A DNA stretch of 64,000 nucleotides, taken from the NCBI RefSeq assembly GCF_000350485.1, contig NZ_AORV01000056.1, positions 1-64,000 on the forward strand, written 5' to 3'. Origin of the DNA: Ruminiclostridium cellobioparum subsp. termitidis CT1112 (GTDB lineage: Bacteria > Bacillota > Clostridia > Acetivibrionales > DSM-1351). Made by a program: the position numbers and the translations under genes. Shown here in pieces: positions 1 through 8,527 of this stretch. The notes beneath the pieces are model-generated. The model ran no database searches, had not been told where the DNA came from, and was given only the letters and a program-made list of their open reading frames with translations. How positions within the stretch are numbered: the stretch's first letter is position 1; each line of letters opens with the position of its first letter.

Positions 1-83
1 GCACTTTTAACCGGCTCATCCATTGATCTAACTGTGCTCGCGTACCTTTATTTAATTAATTGTATTGTTTTATTTAACATGTT

Positions 84-728
84 TTATGAATTTATTTCGT
101 TCACCGCTATATCTTCATGGTTTTGAGCTTCCGGAGGTGTAATTGTTTTACCCAGCATTTCGTCCCGGGAAATTCTCCACAGCACGTACTTTATTCCGCC
201 CGATATGAGATCGGCCATTTTCATGACTGTACCCAGTCTGGTATTTTGGAGTATAAGAAAATCCATAAAACCGCTGAAATTGACTATCCCGGTTATATGC
301 ATATCACCAATGGGCTTGAGGTCCTTGTTGACGGCAGAGCCCGGCTTTATGGGCCCCTTCCCTATTATGATATGGCCTATATGGTCTACCTTTCCGAGGC
401 ATGCATCTATTGCGATAATAAAAGGATTATTAAACTTCTGATTGATCTCCTTTGTGATCTCATCAATGTTTTTGGCATGAACCGGGGTATCCAGATTTCC
501 ATATACATAAACCCTGTCGCTTCTGAGGCTTTTCAATTTATGCCCTATAATGGGTCCCAGGCTGTCTCCTGTTGATCTGTCGGTTCCTATACACACAAAC
601 ACTATTTGATTATCACCGGTTCTGCATACTTTCATATACTGGTACATTGCTTCAGAAAATACTGCGAAGGCATTTGCTGCTGTTGAATCAACATATATCG
701 GATTTGTAGCTTTCGTCCCCAGACTCAT
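84..728 (-). CDS. yyaC: Spore protease-like YyaC (DUF1256)
   Basis: This 214-residue protein matches the YyaC/DUF1256 sporulation family, whose fold is related to germination protease GPR and hydrogenase-maturation peptidases of the HybD type. Visible family signatures are the early segment VCIGTDRSTGDSLGP (about residues 45-60), the IDACLG segment near residue 108 and a Gly-rich loop around IIGKGPIKPG. The length is typical (B. subtilis YyaC is about 205 residues). The ATG is preceded by GGAGAAGAG. It stands alone, divergent from the phosphatase gene at 987. The exact substrate of the family is not known; a sporulation role is assumed from family membership. The HybD-like fold next to a hydrogenase operon is probably coincidence. 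Confidence 0.88.
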   Translation of the reverse strand: MSLGTKATNPIYVDSTAANAFAVFSEAMYQYMKVCRTGDNQIVFVCIGTDRSTGDSLGPIIGHKLKSLRSDRVYVYGNLDTPVHAKNIDEITKEINQKFNNPFIIAIDACLGKVDHIGHIIIGKGPIKPGSAVNKDLKPIGDMHITGIVNFSGFMDFLILQNTRLGTVMKMADLISGGIKYVLWRISRDEMLGKTITPPEAQNHEDIAVNEINS

Positions 729-986
729 TGTCTCTTCTCCATTTCATATTCGTTTTTAGTTATCCCCAGAGATGATTAAATAATAGTTTTGCCCTGGAAT
801 AACGAAATTTCCTCGTCCGGAATTCGGGGCTTATTATTTATCCATTCCTTAGTATTGACAGAAATTGAGTCGATTAATATTTTTATAATCATTTCAGCCT
901 TTTTAGAATAAACTATGTTAAAATATATGTAGTCTTAGTTAGTATCTATGATATTTTTCTAAGTATTATGAGAAAGGTTGATTCTA

Positions 987-2114
987 TTGCCATACAGATT
1001 GAAAAAGAAACTTGGTACTACAGCATGTAATTTTATTGAAGATATAATTGACGGAATGCAGGATTGGGTCCGCGTTATCGCCCTGGACAGCACCGTGCTC
1101 TTCGTTAACAGATCAATGCGTCAGGCCTTAGGCAATAGAGATATAATAGGTCGGAAATGTTACCAGACCCTGGGACGTACATCACCTTGTCCGAATTGTA
1201 TTTCAAGAAATAACCGTACCGACTGGTCGGCCAGTAAGGAAGAAATCATAGGCGGACGTATTTTCTCGGTAACCAGTTCCCCTTTGAGAAATCAGGAAAC
1301 CGGAGAAGTAGAGGCTGTTATAGAAGTCCTTCACGACATTACCGAACTAAAAAACCTGAGCAGGGAACTGGAAAACCAGAATGCCAAGCTCAGAGCCGAT
1401 CTGTCAATGGCCAGAAGGCTCCAATGCAGCCTTCTTCCAAATAGTCAGCTCAACACCGATAAAATTGATTTCAGTTTTATATACAGACCGTGTGAAACCC
1501 TGGGCGGAGACTTCCTTGATATTTACCAGATAGATGACAGCCATATCGGTGTTTATATTGCCGACGTGTCGGGGCACGGAGTTGCTGCCTCAATGCTGAC
1601 AATGTTCCTGAGAACAGCCCTTGATAAAAAACTGCTGTCACCTGCCAGGACTCTTAACCAGCTATTTGAATATTTTAATAGGAACGGCTTTGCCGATGAG
1701 TTATATATAGCAATCTTTTATGGAATTATAGATATATCCAATTACACTTTTACATACTCAAACGCAGGGTTGAATGTTTGCCCCGTTATCTTTTCCAAAA
1801 ACAGCACACAAATATTGAGAGCGCCGGGAATCCCCATAAGCAACTGGGTTGAAAATCCTGAATATGTGGAGGTTGTAGTTAATATATATCCCAGGGACAG
1901 AATGTTTTTTTATACAGACGGTATAATAGAATTAAAGAATACTGAAAATGCGCAATTCGGAGAAGAGCGCATAGTCCAGCACCTGCTTGAATCCGATGTG
2001 GAGCCCTCTATTGCCTTATCGGGACTTGTCGACAAAGCCATAGCATTTGCAGGGAAAAAGGATACTAATGAGATAATTGACGATATTACTGTTGCATTGA
2101 TTGAAATAAAATAA
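987..2114 (+). CDS. PAS domain plus SpoIIE/RsbU-type PP2C serine phosphatase
   Basis: The protein (about 375 residues) has an N-terminal PAS/PAC sensor domain (roughly residues 10-110) containing a Cys cluster C-Y-Q...CPNC, a coiled-coil linker (about 113-145) and a C-terminal PP2C/SpoIIE domain. Phosphatase motifs are GGDFLD, DVSGHGVAA, FYTDGI and the terminal DDIT. Such proteins dephosphorylate anti-anti-sigma factors or other phosphoserine proteins in response to a signal read by the PAS domain. I chose TTG at 987 because AGAAAGG lies 9 nt upstream; the TTG at 978 directly abuts that ribosome site. The usual NAGH motif reads NAGL here. It precedes methionine aminopeptidase by about 43 bp and probably shares its transcript. 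The partner sigma regulator is not in the window. Confidence 0.86.
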   Translation: MPYRLKKKLGTTACNFIEDIIDGMQDWVRVIALDSTVLFVNRSMRQALGNRDIIGRKCYQTLGRTSPCPNCISRNNRTDWSASKEEIIGGRIFSVTSSPLRNQETGEVEAVIEVLHDITELKNLSRELENQNAKLRADLSMARRLQCSLLPNSQLNTDKIDFSFIYRPCETLGGDFLDIYQIDDSHIGVYIADVSGHGVAASMLTMFLRTALDKKLLSPARTLNQLFEYFNRNGFADELYIAIFYGIIDISNYTFTYSNAGLNVCPVIFSKNSTQILRAPGIPISNWVENPEYVEVVVNIYPRDRMFFYTDGIIELKNTENAQFGEERIVQHLLESDVEPSIALSGLVDKAIAFAGKKDTNEIIDDITVALIEIK

Positions 2115-2157
2115 ATTTTGGATATGTGGTGCAGAATGCACTATTATGGAGGTTTAC

Positions 2158-2970
2158 GTGCTAAGTGATGATATTTTATCAAACATTGAAAAATACAGGC
2201 TCCAGGGATATATTATTCCTCATCCGTCTCTGATTAAAACTCAGGAGCAGCTTGAGGGAATCAGAATAAGCGGTAAGATAACCACTGAGATCCTTGCCCT
2301 GCTGGATAGGGAAATCCACCCGGGAATGACAACCGCACAAATTGATAAGCTGGTCTATGATTATACCGCTGATCATGGTGCTGTTCCTGCCACCTTGAAT
2401 TACAACGGTTTCCCAAAGAGTGTATGCACTTCGATTAATGATGTGGTATGCCACGGAATACCCAGTGACAAAACCGTTTTAAAGCCGGGGGATATTATTA
2501 ATATAGATGTTTCTACAATTCTGAACGGGTTCTTTTCAGACGCCAGCAGGATGTATCTGGTTGGGGAAGTATCCCCTCAGGCCAAAAGACTTGTGAAAGT
2601 GACCAAAGAGTGTCTGGAGCTGGGTACCAGGCAGGTAAAACCTTACGGATCAATAAATGACATAGGCAGGGCCATTGAACCATATGCAAACCAGAATGGA
2701 TATACGGTTGTACGGGATCTTGGCGGCCATGGTGTCGGACTTAAATTTCATGAAGAACCCCATGTAGACCACTTTGAAAAAACAGGCAAGGGAGTTTTGA
2801 TGCTTCCCGGTATGGTATTTACAGTTGAACCGATGATAAACGAAGGCGGCTACAGTGTTAAAATGGCACACGACAATTGGACTATCACAACCCGGGATGG
2901 TTCCTTGTCGGCCCAATGGGAATACACCATTGCAGTGACTGAAACCGGCTACGAGATACTTGCCGGATAA
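2158..2970 (+). CDS. map: Methionine aminopeptidase, type I
   Basis: The enzyme removes the initiator methionine from new proteins using a dinuclear metal centre. The five metal ligands are visible: Asp in NIDVS, Asp in FSDAS, His in GGHGVG, Glu in TVEPM and Glu in QWEYT. The GTG at 2158 is the better start because GGAGG lies 5 nt upstream; the in-frame ATG at 2146 overlaps that ribosome site. This gives about 270 residues, some 20 longer than the B. subtilis enzyme owing to an N-terminal extension. Unlike the common clostridial arrangement in the ribosomal-protein cluster, it sits behind a PP2C gene, so it may be a second paralogue; that cannot be tested here. It is followed by a strong bidirectional terminator. 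Confidence 0.93.
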   Translation: MLSDDILSNIEKYRLQGYIIPHPSLIKTQEQLEGIRISGKITTEILALLDREIHPGMTTAQIDKLVYDYTADHGAVPATLNYNGFPKSVCTSINDVVCHGIPSDKTVLKPGDIINIDVSTILNGFFSDASRMYLVGEVSPQAKRLVKVTKECLELGTRQVKPYGSINDIGRAIEPYANQNGYTVVRDLGGHGVGLKFHEEPHVDHFEKTGKGVLMLPGMVFTVEPMINEGGYSVKMAHDNWTITTRDGSLSAQWEYTIAVTETGYEILAG

Positions 2971-2994
2971 AGGACGCTCAAATAAAGCTCAAAT

Positions 2995-3068
2995 AAAAGT
3001 ACACGCTTGAAATTGCAGTTCATCACTTGCGATGAACCGTACAAATTTCAGGCATGTACTTTTTTGCA
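2995..3068. terminator. Bidirectional intrinsic terminator between map and hypB
   Basis: A long inverted repeat has outer arms reading AAAAGTACA and TGTACTTTTTT, middle arms TGAAATT / AATTTCA and an inner perfect hairpin GTTCATC/GATGAAC. U-rich tails are present on both strands. It lies between the convergent ends of map and hypB, so it can stop transcription from both sides. Confidence 0.85.
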
Positions 3069-3093
3069 TTCCATTTACTAAAGCCTGCTCCTG

Positions 3094-3738
3094 TCATTTT
3101 GAAGCATCTAAAAACCACTGTGCCAGCTGATCTACTCCTTCTCCCGTTCTGCAGGATACTTCAAAGATTTCCGCCTTCTCGTTCAAAGCTCTGACACCTT
3201 TATAGAAACTGTCTCTGTCAAAATCTATATATGGCATCAGGTCAGTTTTATTCAGGACAATTATATCTGCCAGTTCAAACATCGAGGTGTATTTGTAAGG
3301 TTTGTCATGTCCTTCCGGAACACTGGCGATTACCATTTTTATGCCTTCTCCAAGATCAAAGGAGGATGGGCAAACCAGGTTTCCCACATTTTCAATAAAT
3401 AAAATTGTACCGTCATCCGGATTCAAGCTCTCAACAGAAGCTTTAATCATATTTGCATCCAGGTGGCAGCCTCCCCCCGTATTAATCTGTATAACGGGCT
3501 TACCCAGCTTGTCTATCTTTTCGGCATCGATGCTGGAGGCTATATCTCCCTCGACTACCGCAACATTCACCTTATCGCCAAACGCTTCGATCAGCCTTAA
3601 TATGGTGCTGGTCTTCCCCGAGCCCGGAGAAGCCATTATGTTGACAGCCTTAATTCTCTTTTTCTGAAAATAGTCTCTGTTTTCTTCTGCAAGCTTATCG
3701 TTGGCATGCATTATGTTTTTCATAACTTTAACTTCCAT
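3094..3738 (-). CDS. hypB: Hydrogenase nickel-incorporation GTPase HypB
   Basis: HypB is the GTPase that, with HypA, loads nickel into the [NiFe] hydrogenase large subunit. The P-loop ASPGSGKT, the Cys-His metal motif GGGCHLD, the conserved ENVGNLVCP segment and the NKTDL guanine-specificity motif are all present. No His-rich N-terminal nickel-storage stretch is seen. I place the start at the ATG at 3738, giving 214 residues, because GGAGG lies 5 nt upstream; the ATG four codons earlier overlaps it. It is the last gene of the ech-hyp run on the minus strand, behind hypA and the UPF0126 gene. HypC, D, E and F are not in the window. Confidence 0.94.
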   Translation of the reverse strand: MEVKVMKNIMHANDKLAEENRDYFQKKRIKAVNIMASPGSGKTSTILRLIEAFGDKVNVAVVEGDIASSIDAEKIDKLGKPVIQINTGGGCHLDANMIKASVESLNPDDGTILFIENVGNLVCPSSFDLGEGIKMVIASVPEGHDKPYKYTSMFELADIIVLNKTDLMPYIDFDRDSFYKGVRALNEKAEIFEVSCRTGEGVDQLAQWFLDASK

Positions 3739-3759
3739 AAGTACCTCCATCTTTTATAT

Positions 3760-4428
3760 TTATAAATTATTGTTCTTGAACCTGAAGTTTCTTCTGTCAC
3801 TTCTGCCGTCACTTCCACGGTGTTCACTTTTGCTGAGTATAGGCAGGTTCAAACCGAATTTAACCGATATCATCCTTATGGAAAGAACAACTGCTATACA
3901 TATGTAAGTATTTACATTTATATTAACATTATCATAAAACAGATAAAACAGTACCGATCCGATAATGGACGGAATGGCATATATCTCGCTTCTGAAGATC
4001 AGCGGGATTTCATTGACCAGGATATCCCTTAATATTCCGCCCCCCACTCCTGTTATAACGCCTGCGAAAACGACTCCCAGCAAGGGCAATCCATATTCTA
4101 TTGCCCTGTAAGTGGCCGTTACGGTAAAAACACCCAAACCAATGGCATCAAATAAAATTATAACAGATATTATCCTGTTTACAAATTTATAAAGCACACA
4201 GGTCACCGCCATTGATGCAGTAATGGCGGCAAAGTACTTCCACTCGGTAAAAAACACCGGTATGTTCCTGCCAATAACAACATCTCTTATTATCCCGCCT
4301 CCGGAAGCTGTTATCATTGCCAAAACATAAACCCCAAACAAGTCAAGCTTGTTCCTGATGCCCACAAGTACTCCCGAAACCGCAAAAGCAACGGTTCCGA
4401 TAATATCTACTATGCTTAAGACCAGCAT
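3760..4428 (-). CDS. UPF0126/TRIC-like membrane protein (YicG/YadS family)
   Basis: This is a roughly 222-residue integral membrane protein with two homologous halves of three helices each, the hallmark of the UPF0126 family. The paired glycine-rich motifs ASGGGIIRD (first half) and GVGGGILRD (second half) are clearly seen. Family members resemble TRIC cation channels, and some have been linked to glycine transport. The C-terminal tail is hydrophilic and basic. The ATG at 4428 has GGGGGA six bases upstream and is preferred to the ATG at 4446. It lies between hypA and hypB in the same direction, which is unusual; a link to metal or ion supply for the hydrogenase is a guess. Confidence 0.82.
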   Translation of the reverse strand: MLVLSIVDIIGTVAFAVSGVLVGIRNKLDLFGVYVLAMITASGGGIIRDVVIGRNIPVFFTEWKYFAAITASMAVTCVLYKFVNRIISVIILFDAIGLGVFTVTATYRAIEYGLPLLGVVFAGVITGVGGGILRDILVNEIPLIFRSEIYAIPSIIGSVLFYLFYDNVNINVNTYICIAVVLSIRMISVKFGLNLPILSKSEHRGSDGRSDRRNFRFKNNNL

Positions 4429-4468
4429 TATGCTTCCCCCGGGCATTTATAACAACACACTCCCAGTT

Positions 4469-4496
4469 AAATATCATATTCCATAATATGATATTT
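4469..4496. repeat. Perfect 12-bp inverted repeat between hypA and the UPF0126 gene
   Basis: Arms AAATATCATATT and AATATGATATTT are separated by 4 nt. There is no U-run after it, so it is unlikely to be a terminator. It could be an mRNA-processing or stabilising hairpin or a protein-binding dyad. It sits about 30 nt after the hypA stop and 40 nt before the next start. Confidence 0.6.
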
Positions 4497-4524
4497 GCAG
4501 GGAATAGTGAAAATCAAATCCTTT

Positions 4525-4866
4525 TTAATCAATTTCAAGACTCTCTATATAAAATTCTTTTCCTCTATCCGTGGGCATTCCCAAACCACCACATTTGGGG
4601 CAGTCAAATCCCTTGGGAGGCTTGACAAAAACTTCTCCGCACTCCCTGCACTTAAATTCTGCTTTGACCCTGTTAAATGCGAGCCTGGCCCCCTGCGCCA
4701 AGGTGCCCTCGCTCATGATATCAAAATACATCTGCACCGAATCATCTATTATTGTGGACAAATCACCTATAACAAGGCGGATTTCCAGGATTTTTGAGGC
4801 CCCGGCGCGCTTTGCTTCCTCCAGCGCTATATTTAACATTGACTGCGTAACGGCATATTCATGCAT
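4525..4866 (-). CDS. hypA: Hydrogenase nickel metallochaperone HypA
   Basis: HypA delivers nickel to the hydrogenase large subunit together with HypB. The protein has the usual 113 residues and begins Met-His-Glu, the conserved N-terminal nickel site. The C-terminal half holds the structural zinc site as two CxxC pairs (CREC and CPKC). The start ATG is fixed by the required MHE sequence and a GGTGGTGAT ribosome site. It lies 211 bp after echF with a hairpin in between. Confidence 0.95.
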   Translation of the reverse strand: MHEYAVTQSMLNIALEEAKRAGASKILEIRLVIGDLSTIIDDSVQMYFDIMSEGTLAQGARLAFNRVKAEFKCRECGEVFVKPPKGFDCPKCGGLGMPTDRGKEFYIESLEID

Positions 4867-4979
4867 GAATCATCACCACCATCTTTCCAGCTTTAACCGG
4901 CTTTTCGGCTGCATTTATTATATCATTGCCTACAAAAATTCATAAACACCGGCACATGCGGGCTGATAATACAAATGCA

Positions 4980-5007
4980 AATACGCCGGCTTGACAGCCG
5001 GCGTATT
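4980..5007 (-). terminator. Hairpin after echF, possible weak terminator
   Basis: A perfect 11-bp inverted repeat (AATACGCCGGC / GCCGGCGTATT, 6-nt loop) lies between echF and hypA. On the minus strand it is followed by TGCATTTGTATT, which is only moderately U-rich. It may lower transcription of hypA, the UPF0126 gene and hypB relative to the structural genes, or protect the ech mRNA 3' end. Confidence 0.55.
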
Positions 5008-5077
5008 ATAATTGTTAATTATCTGTTTTTCAACAGCGGAGCAGCATAACATTACAAGGTGCTCCGCCATATAAAAG

Positions 5078-5455
5078 TTACGCTGTAACTTTGCTGGCGT
5101 CTTCTGCCTGAACAGGCTTCTCAGCCTGCACAACCTTTAGATTTTCCTTGGTCGACACTGCTGTCTTGTGGGCTGCGCTTGCCACTATACACTTCTTTGG
5201 GCAGGCTTCCACACATGCATTACAGATAACACATTTGAACTGATTGATCTCCCAGGACTTCTCAGCCTTGTTAACCACAATGGCATTTGCAGGACATTTT
5301 CTCTGGCATATGCCGCAAAAAATACACTTATCTATTTCACAACCTTCGATCTGTCCTCTGGAATCCTTAAAAGGCTCTCTTTTTTCAAAAGGATACATTC
5401 TGGTTGCAGGTTTTGACACCAGGTTTTTAAATACATTTTCAACCATTTTCAACAT
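5078..5455 (-). CDS. echF: Ech hydrogenase subunit F, 2x[4Fe-4S] ferredoxin-like
   Basis: The protein of about 125 residues carries two Cys-rich iron-sulfur motifs, CIFCGICQRKCP and CVICNACVEACP, each fitting a [4Fe-4S] cluster. It relays electrons from ferredoxin to the EchC small subunit in the Ech complex. I chose the ATG at 5455 because GGAGGG lies 5 nt upstream; the ATG at 5473 is in front of that site. The C-terminal tail beyond the clusters (about 40 residues rich in Ala, Lys and Val) is probably flexible. It ends the structural part of the operon. Confidence 0.92.
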   Translation of the reverse strand: MLKMVENVFKNLVSKPATRMYPFEKREPFKDSRGQIEGCEIDKCIFCGICQRKCPANAIVVNKAEKSWEINQFKCVICNACVEACPKKCIVASAAHKTAVSTKENLKVVQAEKPVQAEDASKVTA

Positions 5456-5566
5456 ATTAACCCTCCAATCCACATGTCAGACGTGCTGCCGGCTCCAACC
5501 ACCACACCCGCGCACGCAGTCAAATACATTCGTTTATGCCTCGGCACACTTGTCACTTTAAAAGTG

Positions 5567-6646
5567 TTATCTTTCTGTACAGGATATACATGGGTCAATT
5601 GTCAGTATAAGCAGCGGCACATCAGCCAGCTGGCTGCCGGGAAGCATTTTTATAAGTGAAGGTATATTTTGAAAAGTAGGAGTTCTGAGCCTCAATCTCT
5701 CGAGATTCTTGGTCCCGTTTGCTCTCAAATAGTACAACACTTCGCCTCTTGGCTGTTCAACCCTGGATATGACCTCTCCTTTGGGAGGATTACCCTTGAA
5801 AGGAGCAACATGTTCTCCTTCGGGTATCTTGGCTATAGCCTGCTTAATAAGATCTATTGACTGGTATACTTCATGCAGCCTCACGTATGTTCTGGCATAG
5901 TTATCACCGTCGGAATGTGTTACAGGTTCAAAATCCAGCTGGCCATAAGCCGAATAGCCTGTGGTTCTTAAATCCATGGGTATTCCTGCTGCTCTCGCCA
6001 TTGGCCCCACTGCACATAATTCAATGGCATCGGCCTTGGACAGGATTCCTCTTCCCACCAGTCTGTGTTTGACAGTGTAGTTGTTCAGGAACACGGCCTC
6101 AACCTGCTGTATATCGTGCTTTATCTCATCAACTGTTACATTGATTTTTACCATTTGTTCCTTGGTAAGGTCACGTCTCGTACCGCCAATTGTATTAGCT
6201 GATATAACAACTCTGGCACCGGCGGTTTCTTCCATGATATCCATTACCTTTTCCCTGTCTCTCCATACCTGCATGAAAAGACTTTCGAAACCAAAGGCAT
6301 CGGCCAGGAGTCCCAGCCACAAAAGGTGACTGTGCATTCTGTGAAGCTCTGCCCAGATAACTCTCAGGAACTTTGCCCTGTCGGGGACCTCGATGTTCAT
6401 TAACTCTTCAATTCCCTGGCAGTATGCCATTGCGTGCATAACGCTGCATATTCCACAGACTCTCTCAACCACAAATACGTTTTGCGTAAATTCCTTGGTT
6501 TCTGTGAGTTTTTCAAGACCTCTATGCACATATCCAATGGCAGGTATTGCATCTACTATATTTTCATCTTCCATAACCAGCTTGATATGAAGGGGTTCCG
6601 GAAGCACAGGGTGCTGCGGTCCAAAAGGTATTACCGTCGAACTCAT
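5567..6646 (-). CDS. echE: Ech [NiFe] hydrogenase large subunit
   Basis: EchE carries the Ni-Fe active site. The N-terminal ligand motif RVCGIC (about residue 63) and the C-terminal DPCISC motif are both present, giving the four nickel-binding cysteines. The protein ends three residues after the last cysteine (T-E-R), so it has no C-terminal peptide to be removed by a maturation endopeptidase. The rest matches the NuoD-like fold of group 4 hydrogenases, and 359 residues is normal. Its ATG overlaps the echD stop codon (TAATG), so the two are probably translationally coupled. Confidence 0.96.
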   Translation of the reverse strand: MSSTVIPFGPQHPVLPEPLHIKLVMEDENIVDAIPAIGYVHRGLEKLTETKEFTQNVFVVERVCGICSVMHAMAYCQGIEELMNIEVPDRAKFLRVIWAELHRMHSHLLWLGLLADAFGFESLFMQVWRDREKVMDIMEETAGARVVISANTIGGTRRDLTKEQMVKINVTVDEIKHDIQQVEAVFLNNYTVKHRLVGRGILSKADAIELCAVGPMARAAGIPMDLRTTGYSAYGQLDFEPVTHSDGDNYARTYVRLHEVYQSIDLIKQAIAKIPEGEHVAPFKGNPPKGEVISRVEQPRGEVLYYLRANGTKNLERLRLRTPTFQNIPSLIKMLPGSQLADVPLLILTIDPCISCTER

Positions 6647-7026
6647 TATTGTTTACCCCCTCTTTGCTCGATAGTTATTTGCTGCCTCAAGAATGGTGAT
6701 CCCAATTCTTCTTCGGATAAGAGCATATGTCCGCCATAATCAATTACTATGCCGGTTATATTTAATCCGAACAGTTCCTTCATTTCATTTTCAACCAGTA
6801 CTGCACTGAAAATTACTTTTGAAATACTGGGGACTTCTTCACCTTTTTTAACAGTGATCTTGAAATTTTTCATTCCGTAGTCCCTGTCAAAATGATAAAT
6901 AACATCTATAGTGTCATCACCATTATCTGCACATGATGCAGTAACAAATCTGTAGCCCTCTACCTTGGCTTTGGTTATTTCACCAAGTAACTGGTCACTC
7001 GTAATTTCCACTAAATTTTCAATCAT
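6646..7026 (-). CDS. echD: Ech hydrogenase subunit D (NuoC-like)
   Basis: This 126-residue soluble protein sits in the position of EchD and resembles the NuoC/30-kDa subunit of complex I. The recognisable part is the segment with YHFDRDYGMKNFKI and the ELFGLNITG stretch near residue 87, similar to the E-x-x-D-hydrophobic-G region of NuoC. It helps hold the small and large subunits on the membrane arm. AGGAGG precedes the ATG. It is preceded by echC and overlaps echE by one base. Confidence 0.88.
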   Translation of the reverse strand: MIENLVEITSDQLLGEITKAKVEGYRFVTASCADNGDDTIDVIYHFDRDYGMKNFKITVKKGEEVPSISKVIFSAVLVENEMKELFGLNITGIVIDYGGHMLLSEEELGSPFLRQQITIEQRGGKQ

Positions 7027-7125
7027 ATTCTACTAACCTCCTGAGCCCTTTCAGGCTTTGAGCCTCAAAAGGGACTAATATGAAGTAACAATCCCGGAAT
7101 AGCCCGAATGCTATCATGACCGCTA

Positions 7126-7575
7126 CTATTTGCCTTCGTCCTTCATTGCATCTGCCTTTTCATCCAATTTGCCTATACCCTGGACTATACCGTCAATAAT
7201 AGCTTCAGGTCTTGCGCAGCAGCCCGGAACGAATACGTCTACAGGAATAACATTTTCAATTCCGCCCATTACATTGTAGCACTCCCTGAAAATTCCTCCC
7301 GTACAGGCACAGGCGCCGATTGCAACTACTACCTTTGGATCGGGCATTTGATTGTATATATTTTTTAATACATGTGCGTTTCTTTTATTTGCAGAACCGG
7401 TAACAAGCAAAATATCTGCATGCTTGGGATTGCCTACATTTATTATTCCCAATCTTTCAGCATCATACAACGGTGTGAGACAGGCCAAAACCTCAATATC
7501 ACAGCCATTGCAGCTTGTACAGTCATAATGTATTACCCAGGGTGATTTTTTCCTTGACTTGCTTATTATACCCAT
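7126..7575 (-). CDS. echC: Ech [NiFe] hydrogenase small subunit
   Basis: EchC (about 149 residues) holds the [4Fe-4S] cluster nearest the Ni-Fe centre and is homologous to NuoB. Ligand cysteines are visible in CTSCNGCD, GACACTGG and PGCCARPE. The ATG at 7575 is chosen because AAAGGTG stands 6 nt upstream; the ATG three codons earlier lies within that spacer. It follows echB after a gap of about 97 bp. Confidence 0.95.
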   Translation of the reverse strand: MGIISKSRKKSPWVIHYDCTSCNGCDIEVLACLTPLYDAERLGIINVGNPKHADILLVTGSANKRNAHVLKNIYNQMPDPKVVVAIGACACTGGIFRECYNVMGGIENVIPVDVFVPGCCARPEAIIDGIVQGIGKLDEKADAMKDEGK

Positions 7576-7672
7576 ACAATTCACCTTTCTTACAATTAGT
7601 TAGCCATTCTTTTTCCGAAAACAGCACTGACAATTACTGGCTTATTTGCAGCATTTTATTGTCGAATCCACT

Positions 7673-8527
7673 CTAGATCAGGTACATCCAGACTATATTA
7701 ACAAGCGCCGCGCCGATTCCGGCTACCCAGGTTACTTTTACCATCCACTGCCAGGTAACTCTTGCGCTCACATTATCTATAACTATTTCACAGAAGTAAC
7801 TTGCTAATGCTATTAATATACCTACCCATATAGGTTGAGCAAAAAACAAAGTAATTAATCCCAATAAAAGTACAAGATCAAACCAGTGTGTCAGCTCGAT
7901 CAAAGCCAGCTGAGTTCCGGAAAACTCGGTGGTAAGACCCTTTATAAGTTCCTGGTGTCCATGGTGTGAAGTTGAAAAGTCAAAAGGTGACTTTCTAAGC
8001 TTGATGGTCAGGACATACAGGAAAGCAAGAAACACCAGCGGCAAGCTGAACAGCAAAGGCTCCCCATGGTTGAATATTTCTGAAATCATAAAGCTGCCTG
8101 TTGCCTTGTAAACACCGACAACCATTAAAAGCAGTACAGGCTCGTAAGCCATCATCTGCATTATTTCTCTCTGTGCACCGATCTTACTGTAAGGTGAACG
8201 GACACTCATGGCTCCCATTATCAATGAAACAGCAGAGAATGCCAGGATAAACATCAGCATCAGCAAGTCCTGTTTCAAAACAAGCATTATCAAAGCACCT
8301 ACAGCAAAGAACAAATGTCCCATTACATAAACCATTTGAGTCTGGTTTACAGCTATACCCTGTTTGCCCAGCAGCTTAAAGAAATCATAAAAGGGCTGCA
8401 GCAGCGGAGGACCAAATCTATTCTGCATTCTTGCGGTTATTTTTCTGTCTATACCGGTTAATAAACCACCAACTATTGGAGCGGCTATTATGGCAATAAC
8501 AGCAATAATTAAATTGTTTATGCTCAT
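7673..8527 (-). CDS. echB: Ech hydrogenase membrane subunit B (NuoH-like)
   Basis: A 284-residue integral membrane protein with about eight helices, homologous to NuoH/HycD, which anchors the catalytic part and forms the junction with the ion channel. Family features are the early GGLLTGIDRKITARMQNRFGP segment (shown in part), the loop MSVRSPYSKIGAQRE and the acidic residues in KSPFDFSTSHHGHQEL. Its ATG overlaps the echA stop by 4 bases (ATGA), indicating coupled translation. Confidence 0.95.
   Translation of the reverse strand: MSINNLIIAVIAIIAAPIVGGLLTGIDRKITARMQNRFGPPLLQPFYDFFKLLGKQGIAVNQTQMVYVMGHLFFAVGALIMLVLKQDLLMLMFILAFSAVSLIMGAMSVRSPYSKIGAQREIMQMMAYEPVLLLMVVGVYKATGSFMISEIFNHGEPLLFSLPLVFLAFLYVLTIKLRKSPFDFSTSHHGHQELIKGLTTEFSGTQLALIELTHWFDLVLLLGLITLFFAQPIWVGILIALASYFCEIVIDNVSARVTWQWMVKVTWVAGIGAALVNIVWMYLI

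Noticed and set aside
84-728. YyaC as a hydrogenase-maturation endopeptidase for EchE
   Set aside because: The folds are related, but the family signature is that of the sporulation protein, and EchE has no C-terminal peptide to remove.
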